From Gracilariopsis chorda (Eukaryota > Rhodophyta > Florideophyceae > Gracilariales > Gracilariaceae), in the NCBI GenBank assembly GCA_003194525.1, contig NBIV01000251.1, positions 1 through 64,000 on the forward strand: a stretch of DNA of 64,000 nt. Reading direction: 5' to 3'. A program made the translations under genes and the position numbers. Below are positions 47,769-59,209 of this stretch, piece after piece. Within the stretch, counting starts at the first letter, position 1. Every line of letters starts with the position of its first letter. A model generated the notes under the pieces. The model was not told where the DNA came from, searched no databases, and was given only the letters and a program-made list of their open reading frames with translations.

Positions 47769-50384
47769 CTAAACATCGATCTTAGCAGATCGCTTTGCTG
47801 TCCCGACGTGACAGCTGTTCACCTTCGCCGCAAAGCGGAGAGAGCACAGTGATTCGTTGAAGCTTTCTGGGGCGTGAGAAAGATTCACAAACATGAGCGC
47901 TTTCGAGTCACCCCCGAGCGAATCTTGTAGTAAGTGAGTTAGCTTAGAATTGCGATAGGGAATGTGCTTTTCTTTCGTCGCCAACGCCGAGATTACATCA
48001 CCTAGTGCAGAAAGACTCTTGTTGATGTGTCTGGTTTCGCGTAATCGTTCGCCTTCGGCCTTGCTCTTTTCTAGTCTTTCTGAACCGGCTAGGTCAATGA
48101 GATTCAGAAGCCCATCTCGACACTCCTTCGTTCCATCGTTCTCTCCATGCACATACAGGCGGAAAACTGAATGTGATCGCGAACTTCTTTCGTTTGATCG
48201 TGTAGCAGCAGTGGCACGGTTTTTCATTGATTGACTGATCAGCTTTTGAATATGTGCTTCGTCAATCACCGTCTCGACGGTAAGATCCGTCACAGTACTC
48301 AGCTTCTTGTCTTGGCTGAAGATAATACGGCGGTTTTCTTCTTTGGATTTCCCGTTAGAGTTTGCACTCGAATCAAGCAACAAGTCCCTGATTGACTCGT
48401 TGTAGATCTCAAGAAACGAAGCTTTGAGGGTAAACTCCCAGCCGTCCTTCTCCATGCTTCTTGCCGTCTCGAATACTTGTCGAATAGATCTCGGGATCAT
48501 TCCAAGGTTCGCGTCATTGCTGTTCCTTTCTCCGAGCATAGTGTAAGTCTTCCCAGATCCTGTTTGTCCATAAGCGAAAACACAGACTCTATAGCCATCG
48601 ATAGCACTCTGCACAAGCTGAGAGATCTCCTCGAATACATTGTCCTGAGAACAGGAAGGATCAAACACACGATCAAACTTGAAAGGATAACTTTGCACGC
48701 CACCCGGTCTTGTTCGCTCGTCTGCCGGTGGCTTCGCCACAACGCCTTGTCCCTTCTCATTATAAACAAACATTGGGTGATCAGTGGCGCGCTGTTCTTT
48801 CGGCAACGGAGGTCGAATCCGACAGAACACGCGAATATTGCCCTTGAGTTCCTGGATCGTGTTACGAAGTCGCCTTTTCTCAGCTGCATCTTCTCTGGCG
48901 AGGCTTTCAAGCTTTTCGATTTCCCGTTTCTGTACCTCACCGAACTCAATCAGTCTTTGCACCTCAGTCCTCGAATTAGCCAAATCCTTGTGCAACGCAT
49001 CTAGTTTGAGATCTTGCGTCATTTTATCAGACACTAGTGTCGAAACCTTTCTCTCCTGCAGGGCTACGGACTCCTTAAAGTTTTCGAGTTCTTGGATCTT
49101 GGCATTCATTATCGCTTCAAGAGCCGCATTTGCCTTCCGTAAGCTGTCGCGTTCCTCTTCGAGAGATTGTATTTGGGGCGTTACATCGTTCTTAAAAGCG
49201 CTGAAATTATTATCTAGCTCCTTCCTCGCGTCCTCACAGGTCGCTTTTTGTCGTTCAAGCTCGACCCGGGTCGCCTCAAGCTCATCGATCTTTTCCTGCG
49301 AGACCGCAATACGCTTGTTCAACGACTTCTCCACCTGCACGCGATCCGCTTCAATTTCGTCTTTTTCCCGTCTCATACGGCGAAGAGCTGTTTCGATGCT
49401 AGACTTTTCTTCCTCTGCAACCTCAGATCGTCGCAATGCATCTTTCAGCTTTGTGGTAGTAGTGTTCAAATCTGATTCAAGCATAGTCTGTCTGCCCTTA
49501 GCTTCAGTGTCAGCGGACAACTTCTGCTCGCGTAAGTCGTTCACGATCTGCTCAGCTTTCTTGAGCGCATTTTGGGCTTGCTCAAGTTCTTCACTTGAAG
49601 CGTTATTAGAAGCCTGAGTCTCGCGGACAGTTTTCAAATCTTGCTCGAGAGCCTGCACGTTGTCCTCGAGCTCCATGACACGTTTCCTTTCAACTTGGAG
49701 TTCACTCTGAACGTCCTTGATTTGTGCCTGTGCAAATGTGAGCTCAGTTTCGCATTTCGCTTTCTCTTCTGCAAGCTCTGTGCATTGTCTAGCGGTGCCA
49801 GTGTGTGCTTGCTCCAGCTGCGAAATGGTCTGGAGAAGCCTTTCACTGGTCTCCTTTCCTATTGAAAAGTCATTCTTGGTGTCTTTTAGGGCGGTAACGG
49901 ACTCCTGAACGCTTTCGAGCATGGACTGAATCTGTGTCATTGACGCAAGATCAGGCGAAACCTGCGCTTCCTTGCGAGCTTTAGCCAATCCTCTGGAAGG
50001 AACGCGAGATGCGGCAGTCCTATTCAACGTTAAGGTGTCCCTCCGGGATGCATCAGTGGCGGATCTGGAGGTGGTGCGAGTGCCCTGGCGCGCTTTGGCA
50101 GGCTGCGGAAAGCTGCGTTTTGCAGTTGCTGCCAAGCGCTTGTTGACTGGTTGCGGATCGTTCGACTGCACAGTTGAGCGGGTTCGAGGAATGGTCTGGC
50201 GGCGGGAAGACGGTGGTTGGGGAAGGGCTGAACTGTTAGAAGTGGATTTCGGATGAGGCTTCTTGATCATGCTCTTCGTCTGCGATACGCCTAATTTGAG
50301 GGCGCGTTGATTCTGGGAAACGGTGAGGTTGTCCTTTGCACCGGATGTGATTTCCTTCAGTGGAGCTCGAACTTTGGAATCCAT
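47769..50384 (-). CDS. Kinesin-14 (C-terminal motor, minus-end directed type)
   Basis: 871 residues from ATG 50384. The N-terminal 165 residues are basic and Ser/Thr-rich, with an RAPLKEI start that resembles a destruction box; such tails bind microtubules. Residues about 170-530 are a long coiled coil for dimerisation. The neck KGNIRVFCRIRP leads into a C-terminal motor (about 535-860) with AYGQTGSGKTYTM (Walker A near 604), NERSSRSHSVF (switch I) and LIDLAGSER (switch II). Motor-last order and the neck sequence place it in kinesin-14 (HSET/Ncd/Kar3-like), which focuses spindle poles. Confidence 0.95.
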   Translation of the reverse strand: MDSKVRAPLKEITSGAKDNLTVSQNQRALKLGVSQTKSMIKKPHPKSTSNSSALPQPPSSRRQTIPRTRSTVQSNDPQPVNKRLAATAKRSFPQPAKARQGTRTTSRSATDASRRDTLTLNRTAASRVPSRGLAKARKEAQVSPDLASMTQIQSMLESVQESVTALKDTKNDFSIGKETSERLLQTISQLEQAHTGTARQCTELAEEKAKCETELTFAQAQIKDVQSELQVERKRVMELEDNVQALEQDLKTVRETQASNNASSEELEQAQNALKKAEQIVNDLREQKLSADTEAKGRQTMLESDLNTTTTKLKDALRRSEVAEEEKSSIETALRRMRREKDEIEADRVQVEKSLNKRIAVSQEKIDELEATRVELERQKATCEDARKELDNNFSAFKNDVTPQIQSLEEERDSLRKANAALEAIMNAKIQELENFKESVALQERKVSTLVSDKMTQDLKLDALHKDLANSRTEVQRLIEFGEVQKREIEKLESLAREDAAEKRRLRNTIQELKGNIRVFCRIRPPLPKEQRATDHPMFVYNEKGQGVVAKPPADERTRPGGVQSYPFKFDRVFDPSCSQDNVFEEISQLVQSAIDGYRVCVFAYGQTGSGKTYTMLGERNSNDANLGMIPRSIRQVFETARSMEKDGWEFTLKASFLEIYNESIRDLLLDSSANSNGKSKEENRRIIFSQDKKLSTVTDLTVETVIDEAHIQKLISQSMKNRATAATRSNERSSRSHSVFRLYVHGENDGTKECRDGLLNLIDLAGSERLEKSKAEGERLRETRHINKSLSALGDVISALATKEKHIPYRNSKLTHLLQDSLGGDSKALMFVNLSHAPESFNESLCSLRFAAKVNSCHVGTAKRSAKIDV

Positions 50385-52336
50385 GTTGTCGGTAGTATGG
50401 AAAACTGTCCGTGATGGAGAGAAGCGGCTGTAGAGTATGTGGAACAACTGAGGGTTATGCGGGAAGAAAAAGTTAGGCTTCGTTCAATGTCGCGGTCAAA
50501 GTTTGGGAAGCAGCTAGCTATGCTATGCTTGCATGGCCGACGAGAAGTGAAGCGAAAGGTGGATGAGGCAGTGGCGTTCCGACAACGCTGGGTTGGAGCA
50601 GGAATTTCAGCCGTTGCGTTTCACGCAGCGGATGTCGTGAACGGATACATTGCAAAACGCACAGGGAGAGGGCGTGCTGCATCAACGGTAAAGATGCTGG
50701 TGCATCGCACAGCAGCTCCAACGCCAATGCAGCAGAAGTGGTTTTTGAAACGCAAGTTTGAATTTGAAAATTATTGATTTGACTTTCGAAGAGTGATGTG
50801 TGACATTTGGGGTTGTGACTGTGAAACGGTAACGGTCGCGTTGCCTTTAAACGAGGCTCCTTTCTTTTCTCTGCGATCGTTGCACCTGAGATTCTCAGGT
50901 GCGACGAAGCTGAGCCACTGGCTACCGCAATTATGCATTGCACCCAAGTGTGGGAGCTCTGTGTCGAACGAAGATCTGCTGCTCTTCTGCCGCACTTGTG
51001 GATTATCACCATCGCGAAAGTCTTTCTACAAGCGGAAAGTGTGATCCTCAAAGCCAGCATGTTCGCGCGGGAACCTTCAAACACAATGGTGAATGGCACA
51101 CCACTTCTTCCAGATTCGGACAATGAAACTGCAGTGCAGCCGTGCAGTGCAATACCTTGCCACCGTTTGTTGTCTGTATGCATGCGAAGCTTGGCTTCGG
51201 AGAAACGGGTCAACGGCTAGGATTGCTACCTCAGAATAGCTGTCCACTTGTGCAGTGCTGTCTACATTGCTAATTGGACAACTATTTGCACCCCTCGTTT
51301 CGTTACTTGAGTGCATTTCAATCACTCCTTTGCAGTCTTCACGCATTGCGCCTGTTATCCAACAATGTAGAAAGAGAAACATCATAAGAGCTCCCTCCGA
51401 TTAAACATAAGAACGCCGACGATGGGAATCATCAAGTATAAGCCACAAACCACAAGCGCTTGGAGTAGCAGCAGCAGTGACGAAATGGCCGCATGTAGTG
51501 TCGGCATTCTTGCGGAGAGAACAGTTCTTCGATAACAGCTCCTACCACGCTTTCGAAATTAGTAACGTGCGATCGTAGATATACATACATACGTGAACCA
51601 CAACCAACCCAACCAGCAAGCACAATTCTCATAAAGGCCACTTATCACTCCTCACGCACTCAATCACTTCTACAAATTAGTTTAATGGCATATCACGCAC
51701 AAGATACGATGCCGGTTGCACGGTGCCTCGCGCACGTTCCATATCAACAGCAGTACTATCCGACCACCAGCCTCCTATTTCCTTCACATCTACCCCGTTG
51801 CCACACGTTACTAGACAACCCTTTCCTATTCTAACTCCAACAAATATTCTCACAGACTCCAAGCAAGTTTTCCCGAATGCTAAGGGTCGGCAAAACCACA
51901 CGTATCGGTGTCTATGTACCTGCACAGATGAATCATTGCGACATTCCGTGCTGCTCCGTTCTGCTTAACGACACCGTGAATCCTCTTTCGAAAAACGGAG
52001 CGTTTCCATGAACCTGTGTAAACGAAAAGAAAAGAAAAACAGGTCGTTCCCTATCACAGGAAACCCATAGTTAGCAAGTCGAAAAGAAGAAGCCCGAGTG
52101 TATAAGATCAGCGCAGCCGCGCATATCAGCTCCACTATATAGCACACGGAGATGAAACTGAGCACGTCAAATACTATGTGTCTGTAACAAGTCTACTTCA
52201 TTTCAAAAGACAAGAGCTCAGCCGATACGAGTGTTTTCTGGCCTTGAATCCACGTATGAAACAGTGAGTGCCCCGCCACCACAAAAGAAAACTTGCAGAA
52301 CAAAACGCATGCGCGGGTAGATATGTTACAAATGAT
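50385..52336. other. Intergenic, nothing certain
   Basis: 1.95 kb between the kinesin promoter and the 3' end of the deubiquitinase gene. It holds a perfect 9-bp hairpin, GCACCTGAG-ATT-CTCAGGTGC (50882-50902). A basic frame at 50457-50777 and one at 51677-51925 lack any recognisable family, and I leave them out as genes. Confidence 0.45.
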
Positions 52337-54937
52337 TCACACTTTCTGTTCTTCTGTGTACACATCTTGCTCCACAACTTCAATATCCGAGCTCATGCGC
52401 ATAACTTCTTCTATTCTCTGTTTCGGAAGAAGCTCCTTGCTTTCATCAGCAATGTTAACCGGATGGTCATCCGGCTGAGAACAAGAAATGTATATCAAGC
52501 AATACGCCGACGCTCTACCACTTCCACCCGCAGAAAACGCATACATTTCTTCATCAGTAAGAAATGAAACCATAGAGTCACTCAGTTTCATCCAGTTCCT
52601 CGTAGGCTCACTGCTGTTCCAATCCCGTATAAACACCCAGTAGTGTCCACTTTCCGGAGCACCATCATGCACCAGCACGGCATGAAGCTTGTATTTCAGC
52701 TTACTCAGTCCACGATATGCATTCGACTCCGGCTCCACCGCTTTGAGCTCGCGCTCATATCCGTCACATTTATGCCGGTCATGGTCCAAAATTTTCCCAA
52801 GGGTGCCGAGAGAAGCCTCTATACTTTCCCGCGAAAGCCCTTCCACTTTGTAAAGTGATGAGCTCGGGTCGAGGGCTTCTCTCAAGCGCTTTTGCACCCT
52901 ACTTGCCGCCGAAAAGTATCCATCCTCATACGGATGTTTGACAGCGCGTGGTTCCTGAGTCGCACTGCTGCCTTCCTGAGCATCCTGGGTGTCTTCCAAA
53001 GGGAACCGTTGATAATGTTCGAGAAGGGTATTGAGACGTTCTTTCTCTGCCTTGATGGCCCGAACCCGGTGGCGAGCCAAGGTAGCCTCTTTGCGATTCT
53101 CTTCCATATAGCGATCGAATGCGATCTCGAGCGGAAAATCGTAGCGATCATGTACTTTATCCGCTTGCAGAGTGCTTCTGTTGTACTGAACGCGCTGAAG
53201 GTAAATCACGACAACTGGCGGAAGCGCGGTAAACCATACGGACTTCGTGGCAGCAGCTCTACGAGATTTTTTCGTAGGGGCTTGCAACTCTGAGTCCGTT
53301 GTAGAGCATATCATTTCTTTGTTCGACTGATCCATGTTCATTTCGTTGTTGTCTTCTACGTTCGTTTGATTGTTACTCATTCCTTTGTTGTTTTCCTCGT
53401 TCCACTGATCGTTGCCCATTTCTTTGTTGTCTGCAACGTTCCACTGCTCAAGGTACAGAGTATGTGCCCTGTTCTGCTCCGCGGACACAGTGTCATCATC
53501 ACTCGGTTCGATCCGCGTGAGCGTGTAGTCCTCCAAGCCACCGTGAAGATCGCGCTCCTTCTGAGAAGTAGCACTGACGATGATAGCAGTAGTTTCCCCA
53601 GAAGTGATTACAGGTTCGTCCGGCTCAGTGTTGATTCCAGATGCAACAGGCATGGAGCGATGAATCTCCTGTCGGAAGCGAATGGTAAAAAGATCCTTGA
53701 CAAGCGACGCGGGAGACTTGGAGTCGGAACGCTGCGGAGAGCTATCATCCATAGCGTCCTGGTCAATGCTAAGAGATTGAGAAGTATCTTGGTTAAGTCC
53801 TTTTTCAACCATATCAAGAAAAAGTTCGTTAAACTCTGAAGCGTCTTGTTGAGCGCCAATCACAATAGGCTCGCCATCCGAGTCGCGCATCGCCCTCGTC
53901 ACCTGGGTAGGATCAACGCAGTTGCGATTTCCCAAAGCCATAGAGGCAAAAAGTCGTTGCAGTTCAACAACAAAAGTAAGCGCGTTTCGTTTCATGGCTT
54001 GTTCACAATTTTGTGGCATATCTGTAAACGATCTAACATGCTCCTCTTCAGACAGTTGTACAGACGGTACGTCGTTGCTATCCCTAGGATCCGGAAGGAT
54101 TTCAGAAGTGGTTTCGCTCTTCTTCTCTGCCACGGTATAAATCTTGAAAGAATCAGCGACTTGTTGTTCTTGTTGTTGTTGTTCTATGGGGGCGCGGTAT
54201 TTCATAATGGCGCGTCGGAATGCCGGAAGATAGTAGTACACCTGAAGTAACGAATTCAAGTAACAAGTATTACCAATATTCCTCAGGCCGACCGGCTGGT
54301 GCGGACTGGTACGCAAATCGGTGTTGGCATTGATAAATGCATTGGACTGCCACGAAGCAGTGGGATCAACGTGTTGTTGATTATCCCTAAGGCTGGCTTG
54401 AATAGCGCGCATCATATCATGGTCCGGATTACTGGAAGCTACATAAACAGCGTCTTGCTTGGATGCCTGAATGGCGCGAGCAATATCGCGATCATCCTGT
54501 TCCTTCCTAGACAACTCAATCGCAAAGCGAAGATCGTCCTCCTGGCTGCGGTTCGGCAACGCTTCCGCAGCAGATGTCGGAGGAGCGTCGGTTGCGCTAT
54601 CGCCTACACGAGGGAGCGTATCGCGAGCATCGGTCATTGCGCCGAACTGAGGCTGTGGATAGGTTTGCGAAGCAAGATTGGAAAGCTCGGTAGATGCAAT
54701 GGGCGGGAAGCGCTCCACGTGATTAGTATCCAAGGATTCACCAAGGGTAGGCCACACCTGGGTGTTATCAAACGGCGGCGGAGCCGCAGGAGACGAAACT
54801 GAACGGTCCGCCACAAGTTCAACCGCGTCGGCCACATTGGTAGCACCAGAGCGCGCAGCGCGCATAACCTGATCATCGTCGAAGCCCATAGAGCGCATCT
54901 TGTTCTGCCAACTGCCGTCAAACTCGTCCGCGCCCAT
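52337..54937 (-). CDS. Ubiquitin-specific protease, USP25/28 (Ubp2)-like
   Basis: 866 residues from ATG 54937. A UBA-like domain (about 1-45, MRSMGFDDDQVMRAARSG) and two UIM-like helices (DDLRFAIELSRKEQ and DMMRAIQASLRD) precede the USP fold. The Cys box is GLRNIGNTCYLNSLLQ (catalytic Cys about 223). The His box is ESGHYWVFIRDW (about 762). The large insert between them and the N-terminal UBA/UIM set fit USP25/28 in animals and Ubp2 in yeast. It should remove ubiquitin chains. A Gln-rich run (QQQQEQQ) after the Cys box is encoded by a TTG microsatellite. A short degenerate repeat (NEEN, NVEDNNEMN) lies in the insert. Confidence 0.92.
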   Translation of the reverse strand: MGADEFDGSWQNKMRSMGFDDDQVMRAARSGATNVADAVELVADRSVSSPAAPPPFDNTQVWPTLGESLDTNHVERFPPIASTELSNLASQTYPQPQFGAMTDARDTLPRVGDSATDAPPTSAAEALPNRSQEDDLRFAIELSRKEQDDRDIARAIQASKQDAVYVASSNPDHDMMRAIQASLRDNQQHVDPTASWQSNAFINANTDLRTSPHQPVGLRNIGNTCYLNSLLQVYYYLPAFRRAIMKYRAPIEQQQQEQQVADSFKIYTVAEKKSETTSEILPDPRDSNDVPSVQLSEEEHVRSFTDMPQNCEQAMKRNALTFVVELQRLFASMALGNRNCVDPTQVTRAMRDSDGEPIVIGAQQDASEFNELFLDMVEKGLNQDTSQSLSIDQDAMDDSSPQRSDSKSPASLVKDLFTIRFRQEIHRSMPVASGINTEPDEPVITSGETTAIIVSATSQKERDLHGGLEDYTLTRIEPSDDDTVSAEQNRAHTLYLEQWNVADNKEMGNDQWNEENNKGMSNNQTNVEDNNEMNMDQSNKEMICSTTDSELQAPTKKSRRAAATKSVWFTALPPVVVIYLQRVQYNRSTLQADKVHDRYDFPLEIAFDRYMEENRKEATLARHRVRAIKAEKERLNTLLEHYQRFPLEDTQDAQEGSSATQEPRAVKHPYEDGYFSAASRVQKRLREALDPSSSLYKVEGLSRESIEASLGTLGKILDHDRHKCDGYERELKAVEPESNAYRGLSKLKYKLHAVLVHDGAPESGHYWVFIRDWNSSEPTRNWMKLSDSMVSFLTDEEMYAFSAGGSGRASAYCLIYISCSQPDDHPVNIADESKELLPKQRIEEVMRMSSDIEVVEQDVYTEEQKV

Positions 54938-55565
54938 GACGCGCACAAATGGGCACAGACCAGGCGAAAGGAAAAGCGCGAGTGCAACGGACAAGGAATG
55001 AGAGCGCTCTGGTCGTCAGAGGAGGGAAGCGCAGAAAGCTTGGGCAGCGACGTGGGCAGACATGGATGCAGACGGAGATGGACGCCGTGGCGCGCGGCGA
55101 CGAGCAGCGCGAGCGAAGAAGAAGGGGGGCGTAAAGCAACGGGCGCTCCCGCACAGGAGGCCGAATCGCGGGCGCCCAAGCCATGCGACCAACTTGCGGT
55201 AGACGGCGCAGAGTTGTTGCGTTTGGCGCTGTGTGCCGCCACTGCGCGCCCGCGGCTACTGGGCGGCTACCGCGCGGTAGCCGCGCCCGTCGCGCCTCAG
55301 CCACGTGCGCAGTTCCACTGCGCTGCGCTGCCGCGGCGTGGGCGACACGTCACGCGCCCGCCTCATCGCCGACGCGCCCCCCCGCGCCCGCCGCCCCGCG
55401 GCGATCCGCCGCCTCGCCACGCGCCTTTCGCGCGTCGTCCTTACCGGACGCCCTCCCCTTCCACCGCCGTCATCCACCACGAGCACCCCCACACGTCACA
55501 TCGCCTCAGAACTAGTACCGTCCTCCTCCGTCCGTCTCCATCCCACTGCATCCATCCTCGTCGTC
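54938..55565. promoter_or_regulatory. Shared promoter USP / mitochondrial carrier with 22-bp palindrome
   Basis: 628 bp, very GC-rich. A perfect 22-nt palindrome, GCGGCTACCGC joined to its complement (55263-55284), lies near the midpoint. It is a candidate dimeric factor site for both genes. Confidence 0.55.
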
Positions 55566-56540
55566 ATGGCTAGTCAGTCCTCCAAACCCTCTCCGAAGCA
55601 CTCCGCCAACAAGAATATCCTACAAAACATCTTGTTTGGTGGCGTTGCAGGCGTCATTGGCCAAAGTTCCGTTTACCCCTTGTACACCATCAAGACCCAT
55701 CTCCAACGATACCCCGCACACTACAACAACTTCGTCCAGGCCGGCGCAAAAATCTACCGTCAAACCGGCCTACGATCCTTGTACCGCGGCTTGGGACCCG
55801 CATTAATAGGAGTATTCCCCGAAAAGGCCATCAAGCTATCCGTCAATGACTACCTTACCGCCGTGCTATCGCGCCCAGACGGCTCCATATCAGTGCCTAT
55901 GGCAATGCTCGCCGGGGGCGGCGCAGGCTTATCGCAAGTCGTGGCCACCAATCCGATGGAAGTCCTCATGATCAACATGCACACTTCCAATCGATCTATG
56001 GCGCAACTCGTATCTCAACTCGGCATTTCCGGCCTTTACAAAGGTGCCTCCGCCACCTTGTTAAGGGACATTCCGTTTAGCATGCTGTTTTTCTCCATGA
56101 ACACCTTCATGCGCGCTTATTTCACTGATTCTAACGGTAATCTACCAATGTCCAAGGTCTTCATCGCAGGCATTCTCAGTGGATCCACCGCCGCAGCTGC
56201 ATCTACCCCTGCAGATGTCATCAAAACCCATCTGCAATACACCTCACATTCGTCTACCTCGCCGTCGAAATCAAACCCGAAACTTGCGTCAGCTTCACAC
56301 TCACTTCATTCTCAACCTCCATCATCAACTTCTGTACCCTCTCGTCCTCTCTCCTCATCCGCCGCCCCACCGCAGTACCAAGGCATCGCCCACTGCGCGA
56401 AGAGTATCTGGGCCTCCCGAGGGATTTCCGGATTTTTCTCAGGAGTCGGTCCGAGAGTTCTCACCATTTCGCCCCTCTTCGGAGTCACACTCTTCTTCTA
56501 CGATATCCAGCGCCGCCTTAAGGAATCGGGCAAACTCTGA
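55566..56540 (+). CDS. Mitochondrial carrier family protein (SLC25; glutamate or aspartate/glutamate carrier-like)
   Basis: 324 residues from ATG 55566. Three about 90-residue repeats with the carrier signature: PLYTIKTHLQ (first; Tyr in place of the usual acid), PMEVLMINMH (second) and PADVIKTHLQ (third). Each is followed by a loop such as YRGLGPALIGVFPEKAIKL. PEKAIKL and TNPMEVL are typical of glutamate and aspartate/glutamate carriers. A Ser/Pro-rich insert of about 45 residues breaks repeat three (HSSTSPSKSNPK and on). It is expected in the inner mitochondrial membrane. The substrate is inferred and uncertain. Confidence 0.88.
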   Translation: MASQSSKPSPKHSANKNILQNILFGGVAGVIGQSSVYPLYTIKTHLQRYPAHYNNFVQAGAKIYRQTGLRSLYRGLGPALIGVFPEKAIKLSVNDYLTAVLSRPDGSISVPMAMLAGGGAGLSQVVATNPMEVLMINMHTSNRSMAQLVSQLGISGLYKGASATLLRDIPFSMLFFSMNTFMRAYFTDSNGNLPMSKVFIAGILSGSTAAAASTPADVIKTHLQYTSHSSTSPSKSNPKLASASHSLHSQPPSSTSVPSRPLSSSAAPPQYQGIAHCAKSIWASRGISGFFSGVGPRVLTISPLFGVTLFFYDIQRRLKESGKL

Positions 56541-56678
56541 TTCCGGTCCGTGTACCATTACCATCATGTAATAAGTGTGTCACTTCTTCTGACTATTACA
56601 TATCGTGTAAAACTTCATTACTTACGGTAACTTTCACTACTTCTTCACTGTTTGGACGTCCTGTCACGCGTTGCCATG

Positions 56679-57569
56679 TCATCGTAAATAAGTCGCCCAC
56701 TTTGCAAGTGTACTATCACTTCCGTACCACTTCTTACTCGTCAGCATCGAATGATCACAATCATCGCAGAGAACCAGTGTACCATTCTCCGCGCAGGCTG
56801 CATCAACAGGAGTGACACCATCTCCATCCACATCTCCCTTCCCACACACAGCTGCATAGCTATAATACGCAATCAGTTCCGATACAGATCCACCCTTTCC
56901 GAATCCCTTTCCAACCGTTCCCGTTCCCGCTACGCAAACCAAATCCGACACAAGTTGGGAAACGTCACACCGCTCTTCAACGTATCGAAGTAACCCCCTT
57001 GTCTGGTCGATTGTCCCTTCAGGCGGGCCGCGGTTCGGAGTACCCAAAGTTAAAAGAGTCGATACCTGTAATCCCTCAGGAGCACGCTCAGCGATATATG
57101 CGCGACCCAGCCAACCTCCAGCACTATGACCAATCACATTGATCGCACCCCCGTCGTTCTGTTCCAGCAGTTCTGAAACAGCGCGGTCCACGCGCTTAAA
57201 ATACCAGTCTAGCACTAGTTCAGGCGTTAAGGTGGCGTTCCAGTAGTTCTTTTTGAGAAACCCCTTCGCGTTTTGCCCCCATTGCCACCGCCGTATTGGC
57301 ACCGTTGATACTGCTTTGTGCCCCCTATCTATCAGCTTTTGGCACAGTTCTTCATAGTCTGCAGAGGCGTTTCCTAGTCCGGGGAGGATTAGGACAGGGG
57401 CGTATGAGGCTTTTGTTTCTTCGGGTTCTGAATCTGTGCGAAGTGGCGCGGTTGCAGTCATTCTCTCACTGACTCGAGTGCGTGGTTGATATCGTTTTCG
57501 CGACAGACTGCTAGTGTGGAAATGTGGCGTGACCCGCAACTGAACGGCAAAGCTCGTCGTAAAAGCCAT
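56679..57569 (-). CDS. Alpha/beta hydrolase of plant/algal type, probably plastid-targeted
   Basis: 296 residues from ATG 57569; ATG 57581 is an alternative. The N terminus, MAFTTSFAVQLRVTPHFHTSS, is Ser/Thr/Arg-rich without acids, like a chloroplast transit peptide. The core has VLILPGLGNASADYEEL (oxyanion region), INVIGHSAGGWLGRAY (nucleophile Ser about 149), LGTPNRGPPEG and the C-terminal CDDCDHSML with the probable His. The family occurs in plants, algae and cyanobacteria, usually as uncharacterised lipase-like enzymes. The substrate is unknown. It is the best sign here of a photosynthetic host. Confidence 0.82.
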   Translation of the reverse strand: MAFTTSFAVQLRVTPHFHTSSLSRKRYQPRTRVSERMTATAPLRTDSEPEETKASYAPVLILPGLGNASADYEELCQKLIDRGHKAVSTVPIRRWQWGQNAKGFLKKNYWNATLTPELVLDWYFKRVDRAVSELLEQNDGGAINVIGHSAGGWLGRAYIAERAPEGLQVSTLLTLGTPNRGPPEGTIDQTRGLLRYVEERCDVSQLVSDLVCVAGTGTVGKGFGKGGSVSELIAYYSYAAVCGKGDVDGDGVTPVDAACAENGTLVLCDDCDHSMLTSKKWYGSDSTLAKWATYLR

Positions 57570-59209
57570 ACCGCCATGCATGTTCAGGATATTTGTTGCT
57601 GTTTTTCTTCTGTTATGTAGTTTCGGCATCCAAACAATGGCCGGTGAACCGATTGTTATCAACACGTTCCTGCAACTGCGATCGGTTTACGTGGTGCCTG
57701 CCCTTGCACATCAGTGGAGAAGTGAAGTCCGTGAATTTCGTTACGAACCCTTACCAAAAGATACGAGGTCAGGTCGAGAAGAATCTGCAGCCACACACGA
57801 GTTTGTATCCTGCACTTTTTTTTTATTGTGGCTATTCGAAGACACTGTCGTCGTCATGAGACCTTAACTGCCAAGTATCGGACGCAGATAATGACACTGC
57901 GTGCTGCTCAATTTTTGACCATCTCCTGCAGCACTCCCTGACAATATGGTTTGGGGACGCAGAGCATTCTACTCAGAGTTGGTCTACTTTGGTGACGCGA
58001 TTGCGCGTCAATTTCGCTCTCGCTACAAGGGTTAATGGGCTAACTGACGAGAGGGAAGAATGGTACATCTCGTAAAGACGGATCAGCTTGTGCCCACGCA
58101 GGGTAAGCTTTCAAAGTAGCTCTCCACAGTGATGAGATGATGGCGTCAATATCATCCCAAGACGCATATGTTCGCAATCATTGAGGATGCTCTTTCGTAT
58201 TGTGGGCTGCTTCGAAATCCTACTATGAAGACAACCCAGCAGTGAAAATGCACAGGAGAAGGCATGCTCTAAAACGTCCCACTTACGAGTAACGTGAATA
58301 CCGACAAACAGCCGTCGCGGAAAACATCTACCTAACTTGAGAATGAGTAGAGTCCACCCGAAGTGCATTGCGTTCAGAACTTTTGTTTTGCAGGAGTTCT
58401 CGAGCCTCCACTGCTTGCGTTAGCGTCCAGGTTTGCCACGCTAGCTGCTTGGCAAGCCATTGAGTCTGTCGGGAGTTGCTGATGGCCTTTCAAGGGCTCT
58501 ATACTCATCGCATGGACGTTCTGTCGCGTCGAGGCGCTCTCCGCTGAATAACATGTGCACTACTCGATGCAGGCAAAGAAAAGGACATAGTTGCTTCCAC
58601 GATTGCATTTGTGGCGTGAGCCTTCTCCAGGGAAGATTAGAGCATTGAAATGAGTTGTAATGCGCGGCACGAGAGGTGAAGTTGAGGACGCAATGATGGA
58701 ATGATAGTACGCTGAATGTCGTTGAGAGTGGTTAAATGTTAATCTGAAGAAAGCTTGTGCGAGAGCAAAAGGTCACATGATAGTCATGTGACTGTGATGA
58801 TCATGACGAATTCTGTTGGTGTGAGTGTGCGTGTGGTAGAAGGATAGCGTAGCACCAGAGAGGGTTAGCTACGTATGTACATCATGTATAAGGGTGCTGC
58901 AAAACGCTGCATGCAATTGATTGCTGAACAGTTATCGTTTATAGAAGCGCGCTGAAGTTGCAGTACATCATGCATACACGCAACTTGCCACGCGCACAAA
59001 GGTAAGCGCCGAACACGCCGCGCGGAGCAGGACAGGAAGGCGCACAGGGAACGCCACACGAATATCGGTGGGACGACAGTGCGGGTTCGCTACAGTGTAG
59101 CGCTTTCGTAATGAGGTGATGGAAGGGCACATGCGACAGTTTTTGAGGAGGATGAAAAGGTTGTTTGCCGATAACAATGGTTGATTAGAGTTATGTTGTC
59201 GACGGTGTC
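57570..59209. other. Intergenic, nothing recognised
   Basis: 1.64 kb between the hydrolase start and the end of the SelK-like gene. There are scattered short frames without family features. No RNA gene is recognised. Confidence 0.45.

Noticed and set aside
50457-50777. Basic plus-strand frame just upstream of the kinesin gene
   Set aside because: Starts 73 bp from the kinesin ATG in the opposite direction and has no recognisable domain; likely a chance frame.
51677-51925. Minus-strand frame of 82 codons with a Cys/Gly-rich stretch
   Set aside because: No family, and no promoter or conserved motif.
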